Positions 1-12,192 of a stretch of DNA of 64,000 nt are shown here, piece by piece (within the stretch, counting starts at the first letter, position 1; each line of letters begins with the position of its first letter). The notes beneath the pieces are model-generated. The model had not been told where the DNA came from. It made no database searches and saw nothing but the letters and a program-made list of their open reading frames with translations. Made by a program: the position numbers and the translations under genes. This DNA comes from Scenedesmus sp. ARA3 (taxonomy: Eukaryota; Chlorophyta; Chlorophyceae; Sphaeropleales; Scenedesmaceae). The stretch lies in contig RWJK01001849.1 in the NCBI GenBank assembly GCA_004335835.1, positions 1-64,000 on the forward strand, read 5' to 3'.

Positions 1-58
1 CGGGGCCGATGGCGTTGATGCTATGGCTTGATGAGTAACATGATGATGATGATGATGA
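1..58 (-). repeat. dispersed GAT-run element, copy 1
   Basis: Read on the minus strand, this is a (TCA)n run, then GTTACTCATCAAGCC, then a segment about 22 bp long ending in GCCATCGGCCC. The same string, with one C/T difference, occurs on the plus strand at 59445-59497. A shorter copy is at 37042-37070. Three copies in 64 kb, one of them flanked by direct repeats, suggest a small dispersed element rather than chance. No coding capacity is seen. Confidence 0.6.
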
Positions 59-826
59 ACCACGATTGCTGGCCAAGTGATCTGTCCTGCATACATAGCA
101 GCAATGCACGACAAGTTTGGCTGCGGCGGTGTACAGCCAGTGTATCACAGTACAGCAAATGCATATGCATATGCTGCGCAACAGCCAACTTGGTGTACCA
201 AAACCGCCTGCCAGGTGCTGCAGCATGCAGACGGCACTGCACAGTGGCGGGTCTTGTGAGTGAAAACATGTACCTGAAGTTTTAAGGTTTGCAACATAAC
301 ATTGTAGCACTGTCGCAGTCAACGTGAGCAATGTGAGCGCCGTTACAGGACAGACACATCCAGCTGAAGCTCGGTGCAGCTCTGACAGCATGTTTCTTGA
401 TACGTTGTTCACACTGGAACTTCCGGCCTGCTGCAAGCCATCAGCCGCACGTCGCAAAACAGCGCTGTGTAGCGCATAGGAAGGAGGGGAGTCAGCCACC
501 GCATTAATCAGTTGGTTACATGTGGCTCCTGCAGGGCCAGCTGGCAACAAGATGACACGGTGCGAGTCACCACGGAAACAAACACACCTTCACATGCGCT
601 TGGCCATCATCTGTGGGCACGTGTGCACTTGTACAAACATGTGCTTCTGCGGCGGTTGACAGCCTTTGCACGCCCTAGGGCGGCCTCAGCCACCAGGAGC
701 ATGGGCATACGCATGCTGCTGCTTCAGTGCAGCACACGGGCCGTGTAACACACATCAAGGTGCCTTGTAGTAACACACTGCAACAGCCACTTGAAGCACC
801 ACTCAGGGGCACTCGAACCGCTGTCG
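1..826. other. intergenic stretch, 3' side of the exonuclease/ATPase gene
   Basis: I see no supportable gene here. Bases 1-58 are one copy of a dispersed element built on a GAT run, whose inverse copy lies at 59445-59497. The rest is unremarkable sequence downstream of the minus-strand stop codon at 827. Short open frames on both strands show no conserved motif or splice logic. Confidence 0.5.
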
Positions 827-2452
827 TTAACTTGACTGGCCATACAGCAGCTCCCGCACAACACGCAGCAGCGGCAGCGGCAGCTCCCCAGCTGCTGCTG
901 CATAGCTCGCAAATCGCGAGACAGCCACCACACCCTCAGCCAGTCCTGCTGCAGCATTGCTGCTGCTGCTGCTGCTGTGATCACTGCTGCCGCCGCTGGC
1001 AGAAGCGCCTTTTAGCTGTATCAGCTGGACATTGCTGTCAACTGCTGCAGCAGCTGGCATGTGCACAGCACCTGCTGGCATGAACTGCCGCAGCTGCACT
1101 GGCAGCACTGCTGTATGCCCTGCTTGATTTACAGTTGCTGCTGCTGCTGCTAAGTCGGCAGCTGGCGCCTGCTGAAGCAGCTGCAGCGACCTAGCAAGCT
1201 GCTTGTGAAGTATCCACCTGCAGGAAGGGCAGGAGCAAGCAGGGGTCAGCTGCGAAGGCCAGCATGCACGGCACTAGCATGCTGCTACGTGTTGTTGCCT
1301 CAGTACCAGCATTCCACAGGCCTGTGCTGCGGCACCCATGGACTCTGCATCGCGCACTACAAACTGCGCGCCATGACAGCAGCTCAAGGCACGGCATATG
1401 CATGCGCGTACTCTGCTTAGGCTCACAAATTCAGCAGCACGTACAGCACAGCAGGTACATAGCAGCAAGCCGACCCAGCTCCAGCTCACCTGTAGCCCGG
1501 CACACACTCCACAATGCAGCAGCGCTGGCTGCTGCCGCTTTCACTGCTCTGTTTGCGCAACAGCTCCCACAGGGCTGCAGCTGCACTGACACCACTGCTG
1601 CTGCTGCTGACAGTGCCTGCTGTCAACCCCTCAGTACGCGCACCATGCAGAGCCGCTAGATCAGCAAAGCCCTCAGCAGCCGCAACAACGCTGACGCCAG
1701 CTGCCAGCGCAGCTTGCACTGCTGGCACCGCCTCACTGCTGAGCCGGTTCAGCACGATGACTCTGCAGCTGTGCAGCTGCCAGGCTGACTGTACTGCTGC
1801 TGCTTGCGCTGCTGGGGTGTGGACTTGCAGCTGCAGTGCCCTGCCGAGCATCCTGGACGATGCAAATGCACACAGAGAAGCATGACGAGCGCGGCAGCAA
1901 AACAAGTTTGTGACGCGATACACAATGCAGCAGATACGCAACGCTGAGATGAGCAGTGCTAAACAAGGCGTACAGAAGCACTGTAGGGCCGGGCCTTCGA
2001 CAGTTCATTTGGCTGCAAAATGCGCGGACTATGTCTTGATTTTTTGGGATGAACATGCGCCCGTGTAGGCTCGCACTTGCTGGCATCTACAGATGTGCAA
2101 TCCTGCGCAACCGCAAGGCAACTCACTCAGTCTTCATGCCACCAGCAGCAGCTAGACGCCCGCCCATATCCACAGCAGCGACAGCGACGCAGCCATCAGC
2201 CGCTAGAGCAGCAGCCACATCGCGCAGCATGCTGCTCTTGCCTGACTGCCTGGGCCCCAGCAGCAGCACCAGAGAGCCAGCAGGCCTGCTGCTGCTGCTT
2301 CTCACTGCTGCTGTTGCTGCTGCTAATGGTGTGCTGAATGCTGCTGGCTGCAGCCCGAGCCGCCATGAAGCTGCATCACCTGTGACAGCTGGCACCCGCT
2401 GCTGCTGCTGATTGCCAGCAGACTTTGTCCGGCCATTACCACCGCGTGGCGA

Positions 2453-2486
<34 letters not shown>

Positions 2487-2664
2487 AAGCCTTGCGGCAG
2501 TGCCTGCTGCTGCTGCTGCAGCTGCCCCTGCTTTGAGGCGCCGCCCAGTGCATTTGCAGCTAGCGCTTGCTGCGCACTGCCAACCAGCAGGTCACCAATG
2601 ACTTGGCTGATGCCAGGCTGGGGGCGGACAGCAGAGAACAGCAGCCCTGCCAGCTCAGGTGCTG

Positions 2665-2705
<41 letters not shown>

Positions 2706-3928
2706 AGGGAAGCTGCAGCAGGTGGCGTCTGGCTGCTGCGGGCACTGCTGGTGCTGCTGCTGGTAGTATGGGCTATGCTGTGTTGCTGGCTGCTGCTGGA
2801 GGCCCATACAGGTGTCACGCAGTGCTGCAACCTAGCCCAGAACCGCTGCTGCTGCGGGCCGCCAAGCAACCCCATCTCTTCTCCTGCACCTACTGCTGCA
2901 CAATCCGCCTCTGTCTGGCTGCCCTGCTGCTGCTGATGCTGCAGCTGCCGCAAAGCCTCCACACACTGCTGCAGCAGCAGCGCACTGCAGCTGCTGTCTG
3001 GTTGCAAGCCAGCTGCCGCTGCCTCATCGCTTGGCAGCTTCAGTCCAAACAGCTGCTCAGTAACCCCCATCAAGCTGCTGCTGCTGCTGGCAGCCGCAGC
3101 AAGGACGCCACTGACACCCAACTTAAATGTAATCACACAGCCTACAGCAATGTGCAACTGCTGCAGCTGGGGTGTGAGAAGTGAGGCTGTCGCAGCTGCT
3201 GCTGCGCTTGGGTCTGCATCGGCTGCTGCATTGCGCAGGTCAGTCTGGCGCTGCATGAACGAGGCTGCTGCTGCTGCCACGCTGCCGCGCACAACTCCAG
3301 ACAGCCTGCACATGGTGAGCAGTAAATACACAAGAGCGCTTCAGCAGCAACCTGATTGCCAGAGGGCCAGCCAAGATGTGTCACGGCAGCTGTCATAGTA
3401 GTAGCTTCAGATGTCATTTTGTTGGGGCAGCAAGCAGTCAAGCGCACCACACTGCAATATTCTACTGCAGCCGTGCAGTTGTCACATAACTGTGCACCAG
3501 TCAACTGCAGGAAGCGCTGTTGCCAGCCACGCACCTCTCAGGTAGCAAGCTCAGCAGGTGCTCCGTTGCAGAGTCAGCGCGCCATTCAGTGCCTATGCCG
3601 CGGTGCCTCCTGTTGTGCTGCTGCTGCTGCTGCTGCTGCTTCTGGGAGTTGCCAGCACCATTTGTGTCAACTGGTGGCGCTGCTGCTGCTGCTGCTGCTG
3701 CCACAGCACGCTCTGCTGCTGCTGCTGCTGCTGCCACAGCACGCTCTGCTGCACCAACAGCACCTTGCGGCACAAGCAGCTGGTAGGCTGGCTTGGCTGG
3801 AGCCAGCAGCAGCTGCTGCAGCTGGCCTGGCGAGACGACAGACAGGCTAACACTCGGCAGCATGAACACTAAATTATTAACCAGAGTATCATCCGCACTT
3901 GGCTCAGTCCAGCTGCTGTCTCTGTACG

Positions 3929-3963
<35 letters not shown>

Positions 3964-6900
3964 CCTTGTGCTGTTTCCACTGCAGGCAGCGTCCAGCTGC
4001 CGTCTGCTTGCCCCACTATGCCCATGCTGTGTTGCTGCTGCTGCTGCAGCAGCTGCTGCGCGATGCTGCGCAGCATGGAGCTGCTGTTGTTGGTGTGTGG
4101 CGGCTGCAGCCTCCGGGGCAGGCTTGGCTGCAGCTCCCGGATGAGTGCACCAGGTGACGCCTGCAGGGTAGATCAGACAGATAGTACAGTAACAACACAG
4201 CGCAAACAACAGCAAACATTCTGTTTGCTTGCAAAGCTGGCGTTTCTGACAAGTGCTTGTGCTCACAAGCACGCTGCTGGCAGCACATGCAGGTGATGAA
4301 ACGTGGCAAACGCAGCACGTCCCACACAGCAATCACAAACGCATGCTGCACATAGGCTCGGCACATCGGCTAGCCGCCAGGCATGAAAGCTTGTGTCATT
4401 TCATGCTCATCGCCGCACCTGCAGCAGGTCCCATTCCACAAGACAACAAATGCAGCCACCCTTCCCACACTACCAACACACATATGCTGCGGCATGTGGC
4501 TGCGCATGCTTGTTCCCAGGCACTCAGTTCATTTCCATCGCCGCACCTGCAGCAGGTCCCTCTCCATGAGCAGCACCAGTGCGGGCAGGTAGCGCACATC
4601 AGCCACCAGGTATGACAGCAGCTCGGGGGACAGCGGCCGCGGCGCAGTCAGCCACAGCCTGAAGCCAAATGTTGAGAAGATGAAGATTGAATATGAGTCA
4701 CAAAAGCACGCGGCAGAAGGCATGGATAGAGACGTGTGAGGGCATACAAACGCGGTTCAAATGCAAGTACACAGCCCAAAACAGCACTGCACAACAGCCA
4801 AATGGCAGCAACAGCTCACATCGGGGTGCTCTTGGTCATCGCCACCACCTCCATCTTATTGGGGTGCGCCAGCCCATACGCAGCCAGCAGCACCTCAAGT
4901 CTGCGGCGCAGCTGCGGCCGCCCCCGCACGTGCAGGCCCTGCTGCTGCTGCACCGCCTCTAGCAGCATGAATGCCAGCTGGCTGTCGAGTACGTTGGCGG
5001 CTGACAAACCGAATTCAGAGTGCAGCAGCGGCAAATCCTGCAGGCAGCATGACGTGGCAGCGGGCACCCGTTTCTGCTTCAATGAATGCAAAAGGTGCAA
5101 CATGAATGCCAGCTGGCTGTCGATTACATTGGCGGCTGACAGGCCAAACTCAGCGTGCAGCAGTGGCATGTCCTGCAGGCAAGATGACGTGGCAGCGGGC
5201 AACGGTTTTGCTTATAAATGCGAAAGGTGCAGCATGAATGCCAGCTGGCTGTCAATCACATTGGCGGCTAACATGCCAAACTCCGCAGCCAGCAGCGGCA
5301 TGTCCTGCGGGGCACAATGGTGGACACAAGACGACTGATGTTGTGATGGACCTGCGAACTATGGAGAGCAGCATGATGAACAGTGTAATGCAGCAGAACG
5401 CATACAGCACCACCCGCACACTGCACACCACAATAAAATTCCTGAACATGGCAGACGCCCAAGTGTGGTGCAGCCACCCCACCTGGCTCGCGTCCTGCAC
5501 CACTAAGGTACAGCCTGGGTCCTCAAACACTGCACCCAGCCCAGCCACCAGCTCTGCTGCAGCAGACTCGCTGCTGCTGCTGCTGCTGCCGCTGCCGCTG
5601 CTGCTGCTGCCGATGTGCTGCTGCATGCCTGCTGCCACCAGGTCGATGATGTACACAGTGTCAGGCCAGCCGGCATCTGCAGCAGGGAAAGGGTGGCGAG
5701 CGGGCGCAGGCATGCACATACCGCACGGGAGGCTGACAGGCAGGGCAAGAGCAGCACAGCAGCATTGGCAGCGGCCACAACTTCATAAGGGCATGCTGCC
5801 ACTTTTCAAACAGCCGCAATCGCATACAGCTCTGCACAGCTCCACACGTATCATATGCTGCCACTGCTACCCCGGCAGCTGCAGCTACAGCGCCTGCAAC
5901 TGCACCTATCGTGCCAACCTCGGCTCACCTGCGCCGCAGCCAGGCACCGCTGGCGCCATGAAGCTGAGCACCACTGTCACGCTGGCGCCCTCGCCCAGCC
6001 AGCTGCTCTCAGTGTCCATCTACAACATGGAACGCTGCTGCTGCGCATTGGCGCTGCAACGGCGGCAGCAGCTGCTGCTGCAGCACCAGTAACAGACCAC
6101 CAGCAAACACGCTTGCAGCTCCAACGACCCAACCACATGCCATCTTAAAGTCTGATTCCCTGCCACCCACCTGCGCCGCGGCCAGGCACCGCTGGCGCCA
6201 TGAAGCTGAGCACCACTGTCACGCTGGCGCCCTCGCCCAGCCAGCTGCTCTCAGTGTCCATCTACAACATGGAACGCTGCTGCTGCGCATTGGCGCTGCA
6301 ACGGCGGCAGCAGCTGCTGCTGCAGCACCAGTAACAGACCACCAGCAAACACGCTTGCACCTCCAACGACCCAACCACATGCCAATTAAAGGTCTAATTC
6401 CCTGCCACCCACCTGTGCCGCGGCCAGGCACAGCTGGCGCCATGAAGCTGAGCACCACCGTCACGCTGGCGCCCTCGCCCAGCCAGCTGCTCTCAGTGTC
6501 CATGCCCAGCAGTGACACAGCCGCCATGTGCTGCAGCATGGACCTATAGGCGGGGCTGGCAGCGCTGCTGATTGTCACCACCTGGGATTGGGAAGGGAGA
6601 ATGTCAGGGGGCATTGCACGCAGGAACGTTCTGGTTGATCCCTGAAATTTGGGTTCGAAGCAACACAAGATGCCACAGCATGCTCAACAAGCGAGCGGCA
6701 AGTACTATCCGTTTGTATGCAAGTGACATTGGCAAACGTCAACCATGCAACGCTGCAGCTTGCTGGAGTCGAGCGCCTGGCAGCAGCCGCACCTGCACAG
6801 GGCCGAGGCCAGGCAGCGTCTGCAAGTAATCCAGGCTTGATGCAGGGCCGCGCTTACGCTCCTGATGCGGCCCATACAGCGCAGCCATGCGCGCACTGGC

Positions 6901-9900
6901 AGCAGCACGAGCACGCGCAATGTCGCCGGCTACTGCAGTGGCACCTGTAGTGTTGCTGTGGCTGGCTGTAAAGGCAGCAGCAGCGGCAGTCGCAGCAGCA
7001 GCTCTGCTGCCCAGTGCTGCAAAGCTGCGGCTAGCAGCAGCAGCAGCAGCAGCAGCAGCAGGCGCATTGTATGGTGCACGTGCTGCAGATGCTGCATCTG
7101 CTGCTTGTATGGCTGCTGCTGCTGCTGCTGTCTCAGCAGGCTTGGCTGCAGCAGGCTGTGCAGCACCACTTGCAGTCAGCTCAGAAGATCTAGGCTGGCG
7201 TGTTGCTGCTGCTGCTGCTGCTGCTGTTGCTGCTGTTGCTGCTGCTTGTTGTTCGTTAGCTGCTGCCGCTGTACGTGCTTCTGCGGCTGCTGCTGGCGCC
7301 TTGAGTACCTGTGCCGGCAGCAAGTGACTAGCACCCAGCTGCAGCGCATCATTCTGCTTCAGCAGCAGGGGCACATTGAACAGCCAAACACTGTTCTGCG
7401 TCGCGGCGCCGCTGCTGCTGCTGCTTTTGCTTGCAGGCGGCCTGAGGTTGAGCCAGTAGGGTTCTGCTGTGGCCAGCATGCCCTCAAGAGCAGCAGCCAC
7501 CTCAGCAGACATGGCCTGCACCTTTGACTTCTGCCCAACTGGCGAGCTGTCCTGGATGAATTTCACTGCAGCCAAGACATGCGCATGCACCAGGAAACGG
7601 CGGCAAGCAATCGGCACGTTCTGCCCCAAGTATAAAAGGTGTGCTGCACTGTGTGAGGACCAACCAACATCAGGCGCTGCATGTGAGGCATATGCGTACT
7701 AGTAACATGCCAGTGTGCTTACAGCAGCCAAAAGTAGGCGGTTCAGCATGTGGCACTGCCGTTGCATCACACCCATAATATCCACAGAATCGACACCTGT
7801 AGCAGTCAAGGACCAACCCTTTCAGTGCCTGTGTATCTGACTGCATGCAACAACAGTCCTGTTTCATGCCTGGCCTTCAACTGCATGCTGCGACTGCTCC
7901 CGCAGCTGCAACACAGCCTGCCTGCTGCAGACAGACACCGCTGTTTACATCTGACGCCTCACCCTGCCACTTACCTAGGCTCATCGCGCCAACAGGCACA
8001 CCGTGCTGCAGCATGTAGCGCACACGCCCGAGCTTCGCAGGACTGACGCTGATATAATGCCGCACCGCGCTGCGTGCAGCCGCCGCCAGAATGCCCTGCC
8101 GAATCTTCCGCACATCTCTCGCACCCACAGCCTCAGCCGCAACAGCCGCCACAAGGCCAGCCGACGCAGCTGCACCCGCCTTACTCACGCCGAACGCAGC
8201 ATACACAGCATCATCCAGCAGCAGCAGCAGCGCCTCAAGACGCTCCCTGGAAGCGCAGGTGGTTACGGCAAGCAGCCGAAGCGTTACGCGGTTCTCGCGC
8301 GCGTCACTGCAGGCCTCAGAAAGCACCATCCATGGGCAGGAGAGCAGCAGCTCGCGGGTGGTGCTGGGCGCCTTGTCGCTGGGGCCGGTGCCGCTGCCGC
8401 GCTTGCCTGCGTGGCTGAACCTGCCGCGCATGGCTGACAGGAAGTCTCCTGCATAAAGAGTTACAGCGTGCATGCAGGTCAGACATTACAAGCAAGCATC
8501 ATGCAGCATTATGAATACTCACATAGCCTGCAGCAGGCAGAGGGATGAGGCGGTTAGTTGAGGCAGCGGGTACGATACTCAGAGCAGCAGAGGGGTCTGG
8601 CACACGCGGCGGATGGTGTGGAGCTGAGATGCTGCTCGCTGTGAGACAAGCAGGACAGGATGTGTTTGTGTGGTGGGCGTTGCGCCACAGCTACAATGCT
8701 GCTGCTGCTGCATGCGCGCGGCATTAAACCAGACATACCATCCGGCAATTCAGCTGAGCGACCCAGCGCAGTGCCTTGCATGCGTTGCTGCACTGCCTCC
8801 GCCAGCACCCTTCCCCCTTCCCTCCCCTGCCCTCCCAGCCCCCTTCACGCACCTGCCACAGACATCTGCATGACCACCAACCTCCTGCTGCACGTCACCG
8901 GCGGCCCCTGCTGCTGCCACTTGGTGACAGTTTCCAGTGTCTCTAAAGCCAGCTGATCCACCCCCAGCAGCCACGCAGTGAGCATGTAGCAAGTCGCCAC
9001 ACCCTGGCACCACTGTGCAAACACCCGAGGGTCGCACAGCAGGCAGATGTTGTTGAGGTAGATTGAATATGACAGGAAGCTGCGCGCGAAGCTGCCGCCC
9101 TGCAGCAGCCGCCGCTGCAGGAGTGGCACCAGCAGGTCATCCAGCGAGAATCTGCAGGTTTGCAGCAAATGAATGAATGATTACAATGTTTAAGAGGCCG
9201 TGTAACTGTGCAGGCTGGCCTAAAAGAGCATGCAAGCACAGGCTGCAACTCGCAGGAAAGCACAAGCAGAGGAGCTGAGTGACCAGTGCCAGTCACAGTG
9301 CAGCATAGCTAACAGTTTGACTGCAATGGCTGCATTCCTGCAAGCAACTGCGTCGCTGCAGATGCAGTTGCACGGCACACATCTGCTCTTCGACGATGCA
9401 CACATGCGCATCCTGTCCTTGCATGTCCTGCTGCACAGAACTGTTGACGCAACAACATCAAGTGACACGTCCTCTGCTGTCGCACACCTACCTCGCCAGA
9501 GCTGGCGCGATGCTGCTCTGTATCTGTGCCAGCATCTCTGCTGTCTCCTCATCCTCCTCCTGATCACTGGACGCATCTGCTGCACCTGCCGCTGCAGCTG
9601 CATCTTCTTTATCACTGGACGCATCTGCTGCACCTGCCGCTGCAGCTGCCTGCTCCTGCTCAATAGGCTCTCCTGCGTCAGCCTGTCCTGCCTGCGCTGC
9701 AGCAGCTGCTGCATCATCCCCAGCAGCTGAGCCAGAACTCTGCGGAGACGGAAAACCCTCAAGATCTGCATGTAGTGTATTCGCATACTCACTTATAATT
9801 TGACCATACTGATCCAGCTGCACATCCGCTGGTACCGCTGCTGCTGCATGCTCTGTCCCAGCTGTGTCTTTGCTGCCTGTGGTTGCAGTGCCTGATTCAG

Positions 9901-10312
9901 GCTGCTGCTGCGTGTGCACCTTAGCTGCACCTGCTGCTGCGCCACGTGCCTCTGCTACTGCAGTGCTGGCAGTAGCCCCAGTTCTTGCTGCTGCAGCTGC
10001 ACTGCCCGGCCCATCACTGTCATGGTGGGGAGTGGAGCCCAGCGCCTCAGCGCCATCAACGCTGGGCTGCCCTGCTGCTGCTCCTTTGCTGACAGTTGCA
10101 TGCCGTCTTCCTGCAAGCAGAGAACACAGCAGCCGCACATAGTGGGGCCGGCGATGCTGTAGCACCCCAGGAGATGCTGTCGGAAACAGGCTGGCTGTTT
10201 ACCTGCATGCAGCGCCCGTCACAGGCACTAGTCAGTCCTACGACCACACCACAAGGCAGCTTCCACCTCTGCACGCACCTGGGCCATGCGCAGCGCGCTG
10301 AGCAGCAGCCAT
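827..10312 (-). CDS. multi-exon fusion: unknown N-terminus + DEDDy 3'-5' exonuclease + Ycf45/SpoIIIAA-like P-loop ATPase domain
   Basis: Thirteen exons, from high to low coordinate: 10312-10279, 10110-9492, 9151-8853, 8448-7975, 7643-6793, 6581-6413, 5676-5483, 5037-4820, 4658-4547, 4160-3535, 3305-2127, 1852-1490, 1217-827. All junctions are GT-AG, phases match, and the frame stays open for about 1842 residues. Residues 1-760 are unrecognised: an acidic Ala-rich leader with a 16-residue tandem repeat, then helical sequence. Residues 760-990 resemble EXD1-like RNase D folds: Exo I is GMDTES, Exo II is NVLDSQLAF and Exo III is YLVAD (Tyr-x3-Asp, DEDDy type), so the catalytic acids are present. 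Residues 990-1842 have Ser/Gln runs, an LLSLLPER segment typical of Ycf45 proteins, Walker A GPRQSGKS near residue 1550, and a degenerate Walker B (VIVLNRL; the acidic pair is missing). The start is the ATG in a good context at 10312. The main doubt is whether the halves are one gene; the phase continuity argues for it. Confidence 0.6.
4409..4561 (-). repeat. partial copy of an exon end plus donor inside the next intron
   Basis: About 25 bp around the donor that ends the Exo III exon (GGACCTGCTGCAG then GTGCGGCGATG on the minus strand, 4537-4561) recur at 4409-4433 within the downstream intron. This is a smaller example of the exon-edge duplication seen across the window. Confidence 0.6.
4966..5304 (-). 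repeat. tandem triplication (132/135 bp) of the exonuclease motif II exon start
   Basis: Three copies of an acceptor followed by coding for (D)xPLLxxEFGxxAANVxDSQLAFML begin at 5304, 5172 and 5037. Only the copy at 5037 continues into the rest of the exon and a GT donor (4820). The copy at 5304 runs into a stop. The copy at 5172 reads in frame through into the third copy. Confidence 0.85.
5929..6510 (-). repeat. tandem triplication (242 bp period) of the exonuclease motif I exon
   Basis: The 3' 91 nt of the exon carrying Exo I (ATGGACACTGAG onward) occur at about 6503-6413, 6261-6171 and 6019-5929, each ending in a good GT donor and each followed by the same intron sequence. The two downstream copies are nearly identical. 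They are preceded by a TTGTAG that could act as an acceptor. The first copy is the only one attached to the upstream coding sequence. Confidence 0.85.
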
Positions 10313-11234
10313 TGCCAGGCACACCCTGGATGCTGGCCTCTTTGCCAGCCTGGGACACCCATACAGGTTAAGTTGCTGCAGCAGCAAAGAACAACAAGGA
10401 ATTGGGAGGCTGTGGATGCAACAAGCATGCAACAGCTCTGCAGCAGTCTCAAGGCAATGACATTCAGACCCAGATGATCGCAAGTTGTCATCAGCAGGTG
10501 ACAGCTGCTTCAAGCAGCGCGATACTGCCTCGGCTTCTTGCTGTTATCAGATGTCGCCATGCCATCACAAAGATGCTTACCCCAGGTCCAGCTTTGCTGC
10601 AGATACATGTGGCCCTGCTGCGCATGGCAGCCAGTGGCGCAGCTGGCATCATGCGCCACAGTGCACTGCCCTAAGGCAGGTGTGGTCAGGCCGCTACAGA
10701 ATACATTCCTGAAGGCGGTGCGATTTCAAACAACAAACGTGCATGTGGACAATGTACTGAAATGGAGATCCTATCCTGGCAAAGGCAACCCAGAAGCAAC
10801 CTGACAGCAGATACAAGCCACAAGTGTACTACTGCTTCGCCAATTCGAATATGTATCGTCGGAGTAGAAGCGCCCACACAAGCATCTGAACAAAAGTAGG
10901 CATTTAAGAAAACGTAGAAGTTCAGCTTGCATTGCAAGAGCATGCGGCGAGAGTGACACTGCTACAAATCGTCACATGACCAGTGAGGTGTGACAGAATG
11001 CGCTGCAAATACGTATCGGTGTGTGCTTTCCACTCTGGTGGACATCCTGTGCATTCTCGGCTCCAGCTGTTCTTGGGCGGTTACAATTACGTATCAATAC
11101 GTATTGATCACCGACACCTTAGAGCTGTAAATAGAGTGAGCCTTAGCATCGGGTTTGTGATACTTCACACAACACCTGATTACGTCATGCACCATGCAGA
11201 CTGTTAAGGTTGAACGCGACGAGTGCCAAGCACC
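10313..11234. promoter_or_regulatory. divergent intergenic region between exonuclease/ATPase gene and thioesterase gene
   Basis: This 0.9 kb separates two start codons that face away from each other. The segment nearest 11000-11150 is less CAG-rich than its surroundings and holds a 16 bp perfect palindrome (11093-11108). It presumably carries both promoters and 5' leaders. No convincing TATA box is seen near either start. Confidence 0.45.
11093..11108. promoter_or_regulatory. 16 bp perfect palindrome ATCAATACGTATTGAT
   Basis: Perfect dyad centred on ACGT, about 130 bp upstream of the thioesterase start, with a second TACGTAT-like element just before it. It could be a transcription factor site, since ACGT cores are common bZIP targets in plants; that role is inference. 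Confidence 0.35.
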
Positions 11235-12140
11235 ATGACCGCTTGGACATGCAACTGCTTGTCTGCACATTCCTCAATCCACGCACCCCGAGTCACGCCA
11301 GCTCTGCGTACAACTAGACTGTCTAGACAGAATTTCCGCTCCTCCATGCCTACGTCTAGCCCATTTGAGCAGCAGCTGCAGCAACAGCGCAGTACAGTGG
11401 CGCCAGCAGCAGCTGGCATGCAGTCTGCAGCAGCAACTAACGGCACCAAAGACAATGGCAACGCCACGCAAGGCTACATAGTAAAGGAGCTGAGCGTTAC
11501 AGCAGACTTGATAGACAGCTTTGTGCAGGATGAAGCTAAGCAGGAGCCAGCAGCTTCATTGGCGCAGCAGGCTTGGATTAAGTCGCTCATAGACTCAAGC
11601 GGCGGCAAGGTGGTGTTTTCTGCTGAGGGAGATGGCCATGCCATGGCGCAGCACCTCAGGTGTGTTTGCAGGGAATTTTTTATGGCTGTTAACTGGACTA
11701 CAGGTAGCCTCCTTGGGGTGCTCATGTGCAGCTCAGTGCTGAGTAAGCGCTGCTGCTGTGCCTGCCAGCAGCGGCCCTGATATCAGTGGTCGTGCTGCTT
11801 AGTATGAGTACTGTCAATGTTGTTCGGCAGCAGCAACTGACTGTCTCTCCTGCATGTGCTGCCGTGTGGTGCTTTGCCTCTGCAGCACTGGCCTCTCTGG
11901 CGACCACCTGGTAGGTGCACAGGCTGTGCTGTTGCGCCGGCTGAAATCAGCATGCAGTGGACAGCAGCAGATAGGAATACCAACCAGCATTGGTGATGTG
12001 AGAGCAGCAGCAGCAGCCAGCATGCGTGCACATACGGTGTTTGCACACACATACTTTGTCGGTTTTGACTTCCGTTGCTGAGCCGTTTCTGAGTCGAGCA
12101 CAATGCTGCAGCAGAGCATTGCACACTTCAAATGTGTAAC

Positions 12141-12192
<52 letters not shown>

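Noticed and set aside
2412..2936. Plus-strand open frames rich in Cys/Leu opposite the exonuclease/ATPase gene
   Set aside because: They are antisense reads of CAG runs (poly-Leu, poly-Cys, poly-Ala). The minus strand has the coherent exon structure and motifs.
5929..6510. CRISPR-like array from the 242 bp repeats
   Set aside because: Units are long, contain coding sequence and splice sites, and have no spacer pattern; eukaryotic context.
9220..9792. Gln/Arg-rich minus-strand frame over the acidic leader
   Set aside because: It is a second frame of the same repeat-rich exon. The Glu/Asp/Ala frame joins correctly to the flanking exons.
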